Positions 1 to 13,300 of a stretch of DNA of 64,000 nucleotides are shown here, one piece after another. The stretch's first letter is position 1; the number at the start of each line of letters is the position of its first letter. The position numbers and the translations under genes are program-made. Under the pieces are notes generated by a model that worked only from the letters and a program-made list of their open reading frames with translations, ran no database searches and had not been told where the DNA came from. The DNA is from Lonicera japonica (Eukaryota; Streptophyta; Magnoliopsida; Dipsacales; Caprifoliaceae), in NCBI GenBank assembly GCA_021464415.1, contig CM038466.1:49661356-49725355 (forward strand). The letters are read 5' to 3'.

Positions 1-478
1 GCATTCATAGAGAGCAGAGCTAGTAAGAATACTCTTAAATTTATACAACAAAAATATTTTTTCCCCTTCAATAAAGAAGCAAATCATAAGCTTAAAGTTA
101 TTCTAATAATACATGCCCATCAACAAATTTATTGCACATCAAATCTTCAAGAAAGTATCCCGATATGACAACACTTACATTATAACTTGTCCAAGCCAAT
201 GTGTTGTCCCATGAAAGTACAAATCAATAATTTAAAACGAATTTGTCCAACTAAGAAGAGCCTTTCGACAGCACACTGGCTTAGACAAGTTATAATATAG
301 GTGTTATTATATCGGGGTACCTTCTTGAAGATTTGATGTGCAATAAATTTGTTGATGGGCATGTATTATTATAATATCTTTAAGCTTATGATTTGCCTCT
401 TTATTGGAGGGAAATTTTTTTTTGCTTATTGTATAAATCTAAGAGTATTCTTACTAACTATATACTCTATGCATGCAG
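1..478. repeat. Long foldback (inverted repeat), ~200-bp arms, ~60-bp loop
   Basis: Positions ~21-210 are nearly the reverse complement of ~270-455. The arms share blocks such as TAGTAAGAATACTCTTA, CAAATCATAAGCTTAAAG and CATCAACAAATTTATTGC with few mismatches. Weaker pairing continues outward to position 1, so the left arm may begin before the window. The loop lies around 211-270. The right arm ends at a TGCATGCAG that looks like the splice acceptor of the protease relic that follows. No TSD can be checked because the left end is not in view. A transcript through it would fold into a long hairpin, a possible small-RNA source; no expression is implied. Confidence 0.8.
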
Positions 479-1874
479 ATCATCGATTGGTATGTCAAGT
501 ACGTATCAAGGGAATTGCAGAAATGAGGTTATTGTTTTTTCTCTTTCAGCTTAGGTAAAATGTCCTCTCCCAAATGATGTAATTTTGAATGATTTTTAGT
601 ATCGTATTGGAAACTAAATAACATTTTTTTTAATATACAAAAAGGTGTATAAGATCAAATTGGTCTCTTTACTAAGGATATACTTGATGATGCTATATTG
701 AAAATGCCTGCGAAAACAAAGTTTCTTATGTTCCCAATGAATCACAGCATGTTTGTTGGAGACAGTGGTGGGTACCACTGGACCCTTCTTGTCCTTAATT
801 TACCTAGTGCATGTTAAACGCATTACAACACCATGTTACCAAGAAGGGCAAAACAATTGAAAGGGCCAAAAGATCACTATTACAAGGAGGCCCAAGAGAT
901 GGCATTTTTGAAAACATTCATTACTCTTAGTCTTCACAATAATGATTCTAACATTTGTTTTAATTTGATTTATATATAAGAAAGCTGTAATTAAGCTGTT
1001 GCATGCTCAGGATGATTTGAAGGTCAATGATACGAAGATAATTAGAGTTGAGTGTGTGTAACAAGGAGACGAATAAGTACTTTACAATCTAAAAAAAAAA
1101 CATTTTTTTGTGTTGGATAATTTGTGCCAAAACTGTTTTAGTACCATGTAATTACTTATTCTATTTTGTTGATAATTGGTGTTAAAACAATTTAGCACCT
1201 TCAATATAGGTATTATATGTGTGGACATGGGTGCTAAATTTGTTTTAGCACCATTCTAGTATTGGACATTTGGTGCTAAAATTATTTTAGCACAATCTGA
1301 TTTAGTTATTCTGTTCTGAACAAAATTTGTGTTAAGTCTGTTTTAGCACCTTAAATTTTGATGTTATTTGTTTTCTATTTATGCTAAAACCTTTTTAGCA
1401 CCTTGAAATAACATGTTATCTGTTTCAATATTAGTTATAAAACTGGTTTAGCACCTTAAATTTACATGTTATCTGTTTTGATATTGTTTTTAAATTTGTT
1501 TTAGTATCTTAATATTAAAAAACTTAAAGATGATTGCTTCTCTGTTTTTATGTCTTTTGCAATCCTGATTGTGCATTATTTGCATATGAATTCATTGAGA
1601 GACTTATTTGCGTTGAAGTTCCAAAAGCAATGGACATAAGGATGATGCAAATGAAGCGTGCTAAAACAACCTACCAATTGTTGTCTGATAAGAATCATTG
1701 TTGGGACTAGAACCCGAAAAAGTACCCGAGGAAATTGTTGCTAATACAGTAGCAGAGAAGGAGGATGACTACACAGTTTCTAATAAAGGTGGTGGTGCTG
1801 GTGAAAATGTTACTTCTATTAATAATGACGCGATAACATATGTAGTGAACAATGCAGAAGAATTTGATGATTAG
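479..1874 (+). pseudogene. Ulp1/C48-type cysteine protease relic, probably transposon-borne
   Basis: Several decayed exon-like pieces encode parts of the Ulp1/SENP (C48) peptidase fold, which cleaves SUMO-like conjugates in intact proteins. At 479-523 IIDWYVKYVS follows an acceptor-like CAG. At 653-814 an open stretch ends with GYHWTLLVLN, the His region. Near 1045-1075 a VECV-stop-QGD remnant sits where the conserved Gln is expected, its codon now TAA. At 1561-1707 PDCALFAYEFIERL carries the Cys region. An acidic tail runs from 1704 to the TAG ending at 1874. The usual catalytic Asp region reads VLN rather than VLD. Stops and frame changes between the pieces rule out one intact product. In plants such domains ride on CACTA and some Mutator-like elements, but no transposase is in view, so a decayed host gene is possible. 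Confidence 0.65.
1131..1507. repeat. Dyad-motif array 1 (~8 copies, ~52-bp period)
   Basis: About eight copies of a roughly 22-bp imperfect palindrome, with left half near GTGCTAAAA and right half near TTTTAGCACC, occur around 1131, 1180, 1230, 1271, 1330, 1380, 1434 and 1487. The array lies between the Gln-region and Cys-region pieces of the protease relic. The spacers are AT-rich and partly repeated (ACATGTTATCTGTTT occurs twice). Confidence 0.75.
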
Positions 1875-2022
1875 TGATTTTTGTAAGTATATTTGTAAGC
1901 ATATATGTGAATATATATATATATATATATTGTTTGGGATGTATGATGTTGTTATAGTGGTTTTTGTAAGTATACTTGTTAAAAGTAAGAGAATAAAAAA
2001 AACAACAATATTGGCAAGGTCC

Positions 2023-2440
2023 TAAAATAATTTTAGCACGCAGTGTTAGAAATGATCAGAATGTGCTAAAAGTCAACACACATGATAAGTATTCAGATTG
2101 TGCTAAAAGTCATTTGTCACCATTTTTCACACATTTTAACTAGGTTGAAAGTGTTAAAAGTCATTTAACACCATTTATTAACACACATGACAAGTATTCA
2201 AATAGTGCTAAAAGTCATTTAGCACCGCCTGCCAATACAATGATAAGCAATTTGATAGTGCTAAAAGTCATTTAGCGTCACTTTTCACACATGAAAACTA
2301 GTTTGAATGTGTTAAAAGTCATTTAACACCACATTTCAACACAATAACAAATAATCTGATAAAACTAGGTTGAAAGTGCTAAAAGTCAACTAAAATATTA
2401 ACATTGAAATCAAAACATGCTAAAACATTATTGAAGTCAT
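2023..2440. repeat. Dyad-motif array 2 (~8 copies, ~52-bp period)
   Basis: Same dyad as array 1 but better preserved, with core AAAAGTCATTT. The clearest copies are at 2151-2172, 2205-2226, 2258-2279 and 2309-2330, spaced 51-54 bp. Partial copies lie near 2023, 2063, 2099, 2378 and 2417. Two copies carry GTGTTAAAA paired with TTTAACACC, and one full copy carries GTGCTAAAA paired with TTTAGCACC, so both half-sites changed together. The layout resembles subterminal repeats of CACTA or Mutator-like elements. No element terminus was found just outside it. Confidence 0.8.
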
Positions 2441-2693
2441 TTAACAAAGAAAGTATGGAATCACGGTATAGAAAGCGAGAGTAACCAGAAGGTGGTAAAA
2501 CAAATTAGCAGCCCGTATCAATGTTTTTTTGGTGGAAGAAATATATTAAGGATTGATTTTTTTTTATAAAATTGGGTGGGGACTCTACAATTTTCGCAAA
2601 AACTTCATAAGCTTACCGATCCAAATGGACATTCTTTTTTATTTGTTAAAGAGAGGGAATCACTCTTTAGATACTAGTTGTATATACATATAC

Positions 2694-3597
2694 GGGTAAA
2701 TTACTATAAACCTCCTCGTGGTTTATTGGGTTTATGGATCACTCCCTTAAACTATTTTACCCAAGGGTTTACCATAGTCATCCATCATGTGTTATCACTT
2801 AACACCATTCCATTAATGCTCCATCTAAAAATTAACAAAGAACAAGCTAAAATGAAAACAAGCTCACGTTTGTTCTGCATCAAAGCTAAAACTTGGTCTT
2901 ATCTAGAACTTAAAATGGGTGATTTCCCCTAATGTACAAATGATTATTTTGGTTTGTTCAATGTAAAAACATATTCAATTTGGTGCTGGGATGGAAGATG
3001 AGTTTTCAATTTTATTTTTTTAATAATATTATCAGAAACAAACTCTTTTATTGATATAAAATAACAATACAAACAATCAAAAAAGAGCAATCTCTGAACC
3101 AGAAGTTCACTACAACAGCTACCCAGAATCATTACACAATCACACCATGAAAACAGAATCTTCAAAAAATTAAAATCCTAGCAGACTCTAGAATAATGAA
3201 TCCTGCAACCCAATCTCTAGATATTTCGTATACAGATAATAAGCCAAAAACTCTGGATGAAAAATGCTCAAAGAGAAGCCATCGACAAAAAAAAAGAAGA
3301 AGGGAAAAGTAAAAAGAAAAAAGGCATTTTTTTAATTCTATTTAATATTTTGAGGTTTTTTGTTGTAAATATAAAATTAAGTCTCAGTTTATGATTGGTT
3401 TGTAATACCGTATTGTTAAATAATAAAAATTTCACGTGTCAATACACAATTGGAGAATCTTCAGACACTTTCTATTAACAGATATATACCCATTTTGCTT
3501 CGGTCAATAGTCGAAGGTGGTACATTGTTGGGTAAAATAATTGAAGGGGGTGAAATGCAAACTCAGATAACCACAAGGGGGTTTACAGTAATTTAAC
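2694..3597. mobile_element. Non-autonomous Mutator-like element with ~75-bp TIRs
   Basis: The left end (GGGTAAATTACTATAAACC...) and the reverse complement of the right end (GTTAAATTACTGTAAACC...) stay alignable for about 75 bp, both reaching ATTTTACCCAA. The flanking 9-mers are TACATATAC and TACCTGTAT, an imperfect match (6/9), so the TSD is degraded or the ends are off by a few bases. There is no transposase. The interior at ~3040-3310 is less AT-rich and looks like the reverse strand of a gene 3' end, possibly a captured fragment; I cannot identify it. Confidence 0.65.
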
Positions 3598-3600
3598 TAC

Positions 3601-4333
3601 CTGTATATAATGTATCTGTAAATATATTATGTAACAAACCTGCACAAGAGCACTAGATTATGGATTTTAAACTCCTTTTTTTTGGATACATCCTTAAACT
3701 TTGTAATGTATTCTTAGGTATAATCTTTTACATTATTTTTGAGACGATGCAAAAAATGGGATTACATTTTACCGGTATATATATTCCGTACTGAATCTTA
3801 CGACTTGATTCACAATATGATTCATCTATTTTCAATTCATGATACGGTTAACAATTTGACAACACCACGCACCATCGATATCTATAATTCAAAAGGAAGT
3901 TGTAGGCCCCATTTTGATGGAAATTTTGTAACATAAAAGTACCAAACAACACATTTATCTAAAAGGAATATGCGTACATGTACTCGTATATAAATGTGTA
4001 TACATATATATTCATATATATAATTATTAAAAATCCGTATGAATAATTCGCCCTAGATTGTGCCATAAGCAGAAGCAAATTGGGTCAAGTCTTGCAAGCC
4101 ACAAGGTGCCACTAAATATCATTGTCGAGCGCTAATAGTTAAACCAGAACAAAATGAATATATAACTCTTGTTAATTTCAACTGATCTTGTTATGAGAAG
4201 AATATGTGTAAACAACAGAATAAATAATTGACTGTATAACAAAGGGGAAAACTAGTATTTATGAGGTACCGTCAATGATGCACATGGGTGCAGCTGACTG
4301 TTTCTTCTCCAAAAGAGCGCCAGGGAATCTTCT
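3601..4333. other. Intergenic stretch and probable HCS1 3' UTR
   Basis: No gene is supported in 3601-4030. From 4333 downward on the minus strand the sequence continues past the HCS1 stop codon and plausibly holds its 3' UTR, with AT-rich poly(A)-signal-like sequence (AATTATTTATTCT) near 4225. The exact cleavage site cannot be set from sequence alone. Confidence 0.4.
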
Positions 4334-7300
4334 TCAGGAAAGTTTTCTTCTGATCAATCCTTTGAAGAAGTCGAAACTGAAACCAAATGGTAGCAATACT
4401 ATATTACTTAATTATGTATGAAGAGGCCTAATTAATAAAATACAAACAAACAAGTATGACTATTCTGAAGATCTTCGACCCATGTTTTCTGATATTTTAT
4501 CACAAAAAGCAATTAGTTTTCTTGGGGAAGTGTTCAGAGGAGAATTAAGGAAGAATGTATGAATTGTATTGTGGATTTGACTAGGATTTTTTTGGATAGT
4601 ATCTAATTTAGTACAATGGGGATTAGTAGGATTATTAGCAATATTTTGATTAATTGATAGAATTGAGATACAGCTGGTTGTAGGAGAATGAGGGTTTTAG
4701 TGACACATATGTAAGGAATAATCTCTTTAAAGCTTCCCTACACCAGATACACATAAAGAAATTTCAGAAAGAGAGAACAACATTCTGAAGGCATTTGTTA
4801 ATGGGAAGGGCAATGAAAGTAATTTCACCTAGAATCACAAGGGCCTAACGCGATAAACAATTAAGTTTTCATTTTGAGCAATGTTACTCATCCCAAATAG
4901 TTTCCCAAAAGTAAATCCTAAAACAGCAAGATTTTCAATACATCTCCATCACTTGTCAATTGCATCACTTTTCTCTCTTTGAGAATCCAGTGCAAATCTA
5001 TGGTTTAGATGCATTCGGATTATGACCTTCACAATTTTATTTGGGATGGGTATCATTTCTTTCTTCTTCTTTTTTGTTCCTATTATTTAATTAATAACAC
5101 AAACCTATACATAACATCAAAGGCTTAAATAGCTATGTAATTGTTAGCAATGGATTACTCACTCAACTTCATATTCATTTAGCTCTAATGGGTGCAAACA
5201 TGTTTTCTAGTTATAGTTATGGGGTTTATTTTTATTAGTATTTATTTCTTTGCATGTTTATGAATTATTGAAAAGTATAGCATACCAAAACAAATCTTTT
5301 TCAGTAAGCATTTGTCAATGGAGACGACACACTTGGCATAGATTTTAATACACACTTTGATTGCAAATGGGCATTTTATCTTCTCATAAGCTTTGATGGA
5401 GGGTAAGCAAACAAAGACATGAAGAGACATCAAAGGAATGAAGTTAAAGAACAAAAACCAAAATGACAGATTAGCTAGGCCGAAACAGTGAGAAAAAAGG
5501 CAGTGGCAGAGGAGAAATTTTCAGAAAATTAGCCCACAAATAGCACAGGTTTGTAATGGAAGAAAAGTGACACGTGTATGTTGCGGGATTCAAGAACTCA
5601 TTAATAAGTAAGCCAAGAAAGAGAAGAAAGAGAAGAAAAGAGGTTATGGCTTTTTCCAAAACATAGAATACAATTGAATTGCATCAATCAAGGAGTACCA
5701 TATTTAAACTTCACAAAAGTAGATAGAATGCTTGAATCATGTCAACAATCTCGACAAAGTATAGAACTCAAAGTGTGTTGTACTTCCTTTCCAAGCCGAA
5801 AAGGCAAATCTTTTAGGGCAGAAATGAAGATGAGTACTTATTTGAAGGTCCGAAATTAAGACTGAAGTTGGGTGGGTATTAAAGGTCTTCCACTAGACAG
5901 ATGGAATGAAGAAGATTTAGTGAAGGGAAACTGCTCTGCTTCTAAATCTTCATGAGGCAAGAATTTGAGTCAAAAGAAAACAGCCCAGATTCATTCGGGC
6001 AGAAAATAAGGTTAAGCGTGAAACCATCATTATCAAGTTTAGAGCCATATCCAAGCATAATCCACATAATTAGTTATTGGCAAAGAAAAAAAGAGAAGTT
6101 GAAAGATGTGGCTGTTTCAGAAGTTGTTGATTGAGTATATAGGTGGAAGATGCCATCATGGAATAAGATGATTTACATGGTAGAAAGCAAGTGCACACAG
6201 ATCAAGGTGGGTCGGGTCAGATCGAAAACCGTTGTAAATCTGCCAGGCATAGGAAAATCTTACTCATGGAACAAGCGTGAAAATATTTGGTTGTCCTCTC
6301 ACTCTTACCTATGGAATCTTTCCTTTAAGAGAAACCTTAGTGACAGAGAGTTCAAAAAGTTCATTTCAATTTATTTTTACTTCGATTTTTAGATTTTAAG
6401 TATGAATTGAAATGTGTGCTTCCGATTTTTTTCTTACTATTATGAAAACTGTTATGTTCTAAAAATTGGCAGGCGTTCCTAGGGGCACGAAAGGTCCTAT
6501 AGGATTAATCGGGGTTTAGTTGCGGATTATTCAGACAAACAATTTGTATATTTATTCATTACAGGGAAAGATATATATTGTTGGCCGACTGCCTAACATG
6601 GTAGTCGGCTAATCGGGGACTAGTTCCTACATGGTATTAGAACTCAAGTTTCGCAAGGTCGCGGGTTTAAGCCCACCCGCTTGCATTTGTTTCCCCTTTG
6701 GTTTCTGTAGTATGCAACCTTTGTTGTTTGTGCACAGAGTGCACCATGGTTTGGATTGTCTCTCCATGTGCTAGTTGTTGTGTGTGTTTGTTGGGGTGTG
6801 TGGAACATTAAAGAGGAAGATAAACAGTGTTTTGCCCACTAAGCCAACAGCTTAAATTCTTAGGAGAGATGGTTTCTAACATTAGTAACTACATAAAATA
6901 ACATAATAGAAATAAAATTTGACTTTACTTCTAAAAATGGCATTGATAGTTCGAAACAAATATTCTCATAATTCAAACAAGAAAAACAATAGTTTTTAAA
7001 AGAAAAAAGGAGCAAAATACTTCATTATTCCTACCAAAATGCCATCCTGTAAAACTAGGTGGCCGCCTAGTGCCTAGGTGGGGACTAATAGGCCCTAGGC
7101 GGGGATTTTTAGAACATTGGGTCCAGTCGTAAGTACAGTTTTCAAGTTATAATGAAATTATGGTGTTTATGATAATTAAAGAAAAAACTATATAAGAATT
7201 TTCTTTGTTCCATCACTTCTCCCTTGTTACGTGTGGGAACTGCGAAACTACAACGATTCATATGGTTATTAACAGTAAACTAAGATTTCACATTAAACTG

Positions 7301-10300
7301 GGATAGAGCAGACATATTTACCAACTTGTATCTCTGCTAAAAAGTATGATAATACCTATTTCCATCTGGATGAAGCTCACACATTTGACCATCTTCACTT
7401 ATAGCTAATAAATATCCTGAGGATGTCAAACCCTGAAATATGAGAGAAATTACTTGTAATTTCAAGGCACAGTGGATATAAACCCTATTGTAGTCTCTGG
7501 CTTTTTGAGAACGTATTTTCGGTCATATATTCATTTTATTTTTTATGAAGTTGTCAGTATGGAGAACAATTTCATAAAAATACTAGAATGCTAGAACATA
7601 GACCACCTCACATAAGCAAATGCCTCGTAGGTAGATAAAAATTAATATATTCACCTTACCACCTTCGGTTGCCTTTCGCTTCACATTATTTTTCATTGCT
7701 CCTTTATTTTTTGCAAGTTTCAAAAGTACTCATAAATACACAATAAGTCAACTTTATTGCTACAATAAACAATAAATCCCTAACTCAACTCGATAAATAA
7801 AGATCTCAACAGACTACAAACCTAAGAAATCGCAAGGTCAGAGTGTACTTTTGACACGCCTAGAACATTACAAAATTTATACAAATAAAGGTACAAAATA
7901 TAGGAAGTATTGGCAACATCGTATTAATATTTGCAGGTATCAGGCAAAAAGTGATCAATCTAACTCACCTGAATAGTAACTAAATTTTCAACCGGTTGAT
8001 CCTGATCATCATTCTTTTCCTGCTGCACAATAACCCTCTGCCCACTGCATGATGTAGCAGAACAGAAACGTGAACCTCAATCAAAGCACCGCAAAAGTAT
8101 GTTGGAATGACAATAAATTCCATAATTATAACAACAATTATCAATGCAATTTCATATTCTGAAATTTCACTGAATTGAATTTATATAGCTAGATGTTATA
8201 CATTTCAAAATTAGTAGTCGAAGTGTCAAGTTTATATTATATTAATAAAGCATGTACACTGGCGGATAGAGGGGGAGACCTGAGGGAGATAATTCAGATC
8301 CTCCTTGTTCCTAGAAATAAATCATTGTTAATTTTGTTACTATTCCATCTTGCTAAAGTTAATATCCTTAGCTTAGAACTAGTATTTTAGGCCTAACATA
8401 CACCCTTGTAATAGACTAACGTCAGAACTTATCCCCAAGATACATTGAGCCATTCATATTTATCTTCGTTCAGTTCATATATGCAAGGATGAGTGGCTCG
8501 ATGATTTTATGGATTGTGATGCTAGGCTTTGATTTCCTGATGTCAGATTCTATATTCTCAACATTCCCCCCTCACAAGTGGCGTTATCTGGGGAAAATAT
8601 GGGCTGACATGCACACTTTTGACATTGATGTTCATGATTTAGAAGGTTAGGTTAAACCATAGTTGTCTATGGGGAAAAATATATTTATAATCACAGTTCA
8701 CAACAATCACAATAAAGATATACTGAAATTATAATTCGGAAAGTTTGACAAATTGGATGATTGGATCTTATTCCTTTTATACCACGTGGAAAAAGTACAA
8801 AAAGACAGATGAAAGGAGAATTGTATTGCTTCAATCAAAAATACTGAGATTACAAGAGTATATATAATACAAGGCGAGGGACCTAAACAAAGTAAGGATC
8901 TCCTTGTTTGATTTAATTGCCTCAATCAAAGAGATCGCTTCAATAAAGGAGATCTTATCCTGGACATGACAAAGTAACAGATAGAAAAAAGGCTAAAATC
9001 TAGCCCATAATCTTGACACACCAATCACAGAAATATATTTCTAATCAGAATTCACAACTTACATTGCCACTGCCAAATGCAAACACATTATGAATTTGTA
9101 AATAAAGACGATCAATAGAATAAAGAAATGCTAAAATTTTAATTCAATACCTTATTGTTGTTGTTAATTCTAAATTCTAACATAGAATAAAAAGAGTCAA
9201 TTGAAGACATAATAAAAGATGAGTTCAGAAGAAGAAGAAAAACAATGGTTATTAAATCATAAATTGTTTCAAAGCCAATGAAGTTGCTTGGTACTGGCTT
9301 AGACAGACCGTAGTTAAGGCGCAACCCTCGTGTACAATCACAATAAGCAACCATTTAACAAAACAGACAAGCCTGGCATCATGGCATGTGCAAGTACCTC
9401 GATACGTGTGTTGTCCCTGGTACTTGTACTTCATGCATGTAGAAAAGCAAATGTCAAATATAACACCCGCACTACAACCATTTCAAAAATACCATGTAGC
9501 AAAGGCGAAAAATAAGAAAGTTTTGTACTGCTAGTGTGTGTTTGGTTGAAGTTCTGGTTTATCCTCGAAGTTTCAGATGTAGCAAAAAAATTGGTATTAA
9601 GGATCAAACTCTAGTTATTAATAATGACAGAATACGTGAATTTACCAAGAGGCAAAAAAGCTTAAAATAAGAAAAGGATTGAAGCAAATCTGAATCCTGT
9701 CTCAACCATGTATAAACATATCCTTAACAATTTTGAGAAGTCCAAGTATTTCAAGGTAGTGTATAGTGGGAAAAATAATCAGAACTATATCCTAGTTATT
9801 ACCTATGTAGCCATGTCTTGTAGTATAGCTCCTCAAGAGGTTGAAATCCTGCATTATAAGCAGCAAAATAATCCTATTATTTGATACTATGCTACATAAA
9901 AATGAAGTTTATGTTTAAGTGAACCAATAGATTTCAGGGGAACAATAACGGCAAGGGTTATAGAAGGCCTTACAATCCCTCTTATCCAATTTATGAGACC
10001 TTTCTAAATAACCCAGTAAGACCGTTGCTGTGAATAGCATTACTGTGTATCTTCTTGCTCCTACTCAAGAAAACATAGCTTGTAAAAAACTAGTCAACTT
10101 TCAGCTTTTAACAATAGACGGTATGTCGAAAAAATTTATTCCGGCCTTTTTTCTTCTTACCCCGCACAAATTAGACCACTTCATTTCTGAATCTCTACAT
10201 GGGCAATTCCCTTAACACAGGCTATTTAATAGAGCATTTCTGTACATAATTCTTCAAAATATCTACAATAATGAAGTAGATTTTTAATAGGACAATGGTT

Positions 10301-13300
10301 TACCTTGGTCTATGAAATTATCAAAAAGGCACTCAAATTTGTTAAAGAAAGTCGCAAGAATATCTTCTCTCTGTAATTTGTACGTGGCAGAAGTTAATTT
10401 TTGTAGGACAGCATTCAAGCATGTTGTTGGTTTCTCATTATCAACATTCAAGCCTATTCCTGCAAGGTACGGAAAAATAAAAACTCAGTTGCTTAAGTTG
10501 GAAGAAAATAATCCAGTTGTTGTTTTTTAGGCATGGAAGAATAGTTAACTGAGACAATTATCATCAGAAGAAAGTTACCAGCACTAACATTGAACTTCTT
10601 TGATTTATATGTTGATGTGCACAAAATGCCTCCCACTTTAAGGCCATCTATGTAAAGATCATTTGGCCACTTTATTCTAACATCAACATGTGGGACACCC
10701 TGAACAAATTAGGTTACCATATATCAGAATTAAAATTCAGTACAAGGTAAAAACTGAAAGTGTCAAAGTATTGCCTCAAAATAAAAAACCTTAAATTTCT
10801 TTTTCTTTTCTTTTTTTTTCCGTTCAAATTAGTAGCGGAACTGAGCCTGCCGCTGGCCCAAGGGAATTTCCACAAAAAAGGATTATTTTTTAATTAAGAT
10901 TGTTGATCTTAGTTATAAATCGAGTTTCTATCTTATTTAAGTTTGGATTTCCAATTTCAAACATCATTCATCATGCATATGAAGAAAAGGATGGAGGGCT
11001 ACTCAACATAACCCCACAAGTCTAATTTGCAACTATATTGGATCAACTGTGTGCGTTAACCACCTCTGGGTGTTACTCAACTCTATTAATTAGTATGACT
11101 AATAAAATACAAAAATAATGTAAATATACCAATATGACTTAAACATCTAGAATCTCCAATCAAATATAGAAATTACATCAAATAAAAAACCAATTTAACC
11201 CCAGTAGATGTGTCAGCTGAAATTTGAGAGACAACTTATATCAATAGACAATCAGAGCACATTACAATAAAGCAGGGAGCCTCCAATCAAATATAATAGA
11301 AATTACATCAAATAAAAGCCAATTTAACCCCCCCGCAGATATGTCAGCTGAAATTTCAGAGACAACTTATACCAATAGACAGTCAGAGTACATTACAATA
11401 AAACGGGAAATATTTGTAATAGAGAAGGCAACATAGGATCCTTTACTTATATCAAAATAATTAAAACACATCATTAAAATCAAGAGTGAAACAAGAGGTT
11501 GCGTGTTCGAAACGAGGAGGTGTTTTTCCCTAAGGAATTGAAAAACAATATTTCTCAGGAGTTGGCAGATCCAGAGTGAAACAAGTCTACAAAGAGGGCT
11601 CAAGGGCACGGGAAACAGAGGCTGGAACCCTGTCGGTGGCAAGTTCAAACCCCATCAGGGGAATACTCAAATCCCTCTTAAGGAACAGTTGACAAGGGAG
11701 GGTTATCCCAATTGCGAAGCCCATCATTACCATTTCCTAATAAAATTTCATTGAAATCCTTACTAGAGGTCCAAAAAATAAAACAATAAACGTCAACGAG
11801 TATCAAGATGGCCCACCGTCCACCATTGAATACCTATCCAACAAGAACTCCGGAGCAACCATTCACCATATGCTATGATCATACTTTTATGTAATGCTGA
11901 TCCTGATATTCCTCCATGATATAGGTTTATAGAAAATGTGGTGAGCTTGGTAGAAGATCAAAAGTTTAGTCGCCTTCTTTTCCTTGCGCCTTAAATGGCA
12001 TTATTAGAACAACTATAAAATAGTATGAAAATCTTACTTCTCCTTCTACTAAAGGCAAATCTGGGATGTAACATGATATAAGGTAGCCTTTAATTACATT
12101 TATTGTATATTTTCAGAACTTCAACAAGGGAATCTTGGTTTTTTTCATCTCTTTGTAAAAAGAAACAAAACACGTGGGTTACATACATTGCTAGTTTTGT
12201 TGCCCTCAAGTTTTGGTGGTACCCCAGAGAAAAAGCTTCTATTGAACCAGAAAAGAACTAGTGCCACACAAGTTCTCCTCCCATTCCAGATTAGGAGTCC
12301 CACTCTTTTTGAATGTTATAAAATAAAAGTCCACGTTGACAGTTACAGTACAAAATCTTATGATGTTCAACTAAGTTTTGATCTTGACGTCTAATGACAT
12401 GAAAGAAAACTTTTCTCAACATGTTTAACATCCAATAAGGGGATCTTAATTTGTAATGAAGCGAATGCTAAATTGGAGGTAAGAGTGCTTAAGTGGGGCT
12501 ATGCAAGTAATGTAACACGCCAGTCATCGTGTGGAAGTAAAAATAAAAACTTTCACTCACTTTAGAGACATCCAAAATGCGAAGGGGGTAAATGGGATGA
12601 CTAGGAAACAATGAACCAAGTTCTTGTCAACCAATAACTCAAGGCAATGATGATGATTTGGAAATGCAGTGCCTAATTAAGAGTGATAATAGAATAAGGA
12701 AATCAGGAAGACTGAATCATTTTCAAAATATCTAAAATGGAAGGGGGGGAGGGGGGGGAATGGGACAACTTAGAAGCACCAAAGCAATTTCTCAATCACT
12801 AAAAGCATAAAAGCAGTGATGAAGAGTTGGAGGAGGAGTGGTTGAGGGGAGCTACACGTGTAAATGTAATGAAACACTTGAGAAGGGACGGGGATATAGC
12901 GTATGCAAGTCAAGAAGGAGAATTGCTCAATTTATAACATTGTCTTAACATTAATGTAAATCTAATTAGCACTAAGAGGAACCAAACCCGCATTTCAAAG
13001 GGTGGATCTTTTTTGTTCGCTTCGAATAGCAAGAAAAGCAATTTCGAAGAGAGAAAAACACTTACATTTTTTTCACAAATATCCTTTATTGCCTCTGTGA
13101 TAGCAAGACTCACTACATACTGCACAAGGGGAACGACTCGGCCATCTTCCATCTGTAATGTGAATGAAAACAGAAGGCAACCCTTGGGAGATTCCCACAC
13201 ATTCTTCGACCGGCCTGTAAAAATGCACACAGTTACAGCTAGAACACAACCAAATTGCAGAATTGAACAAGAAGTTGTCATCAATGGCGTATAATATCAT

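Larger units (their letters stand above)
4377..7355 (-). other. HCS1 intron 9 (2,979 nt), repeat-bearing
   Basis: This intron separates the last 42 coding bases plus one split-codon base from the rest of the gene. It holds a degenerate coding-like tract (5,674-6,392) and a TIR-like repeat (6,455-7,116). The donor is AG|GTATTA at 7355 and the acceptor is GGTTTCAG at 4377. No independent gene is supported inside it. Confidence 0.8.

Noticed and set aside
8562..8590. Antisense polypurine tract next to TGTTGAGAA, like a Copia 3' LTR start
   Set aside because: No second LTR, PBS or coding remnant was found on either side, so a single short motif is not enough.
11480..11700. Possible SINEs with GTTCGAAAC and AAGTTCAAACCCC boxes
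   Set aside because: B-box-like strings only; no A box at the right spacing and no tail or TSD.
13013..13294. Plus-strand open frame of 93 codons
   Set aside because: It is the antisense shadow of HCS1 exon 4 and its introns.
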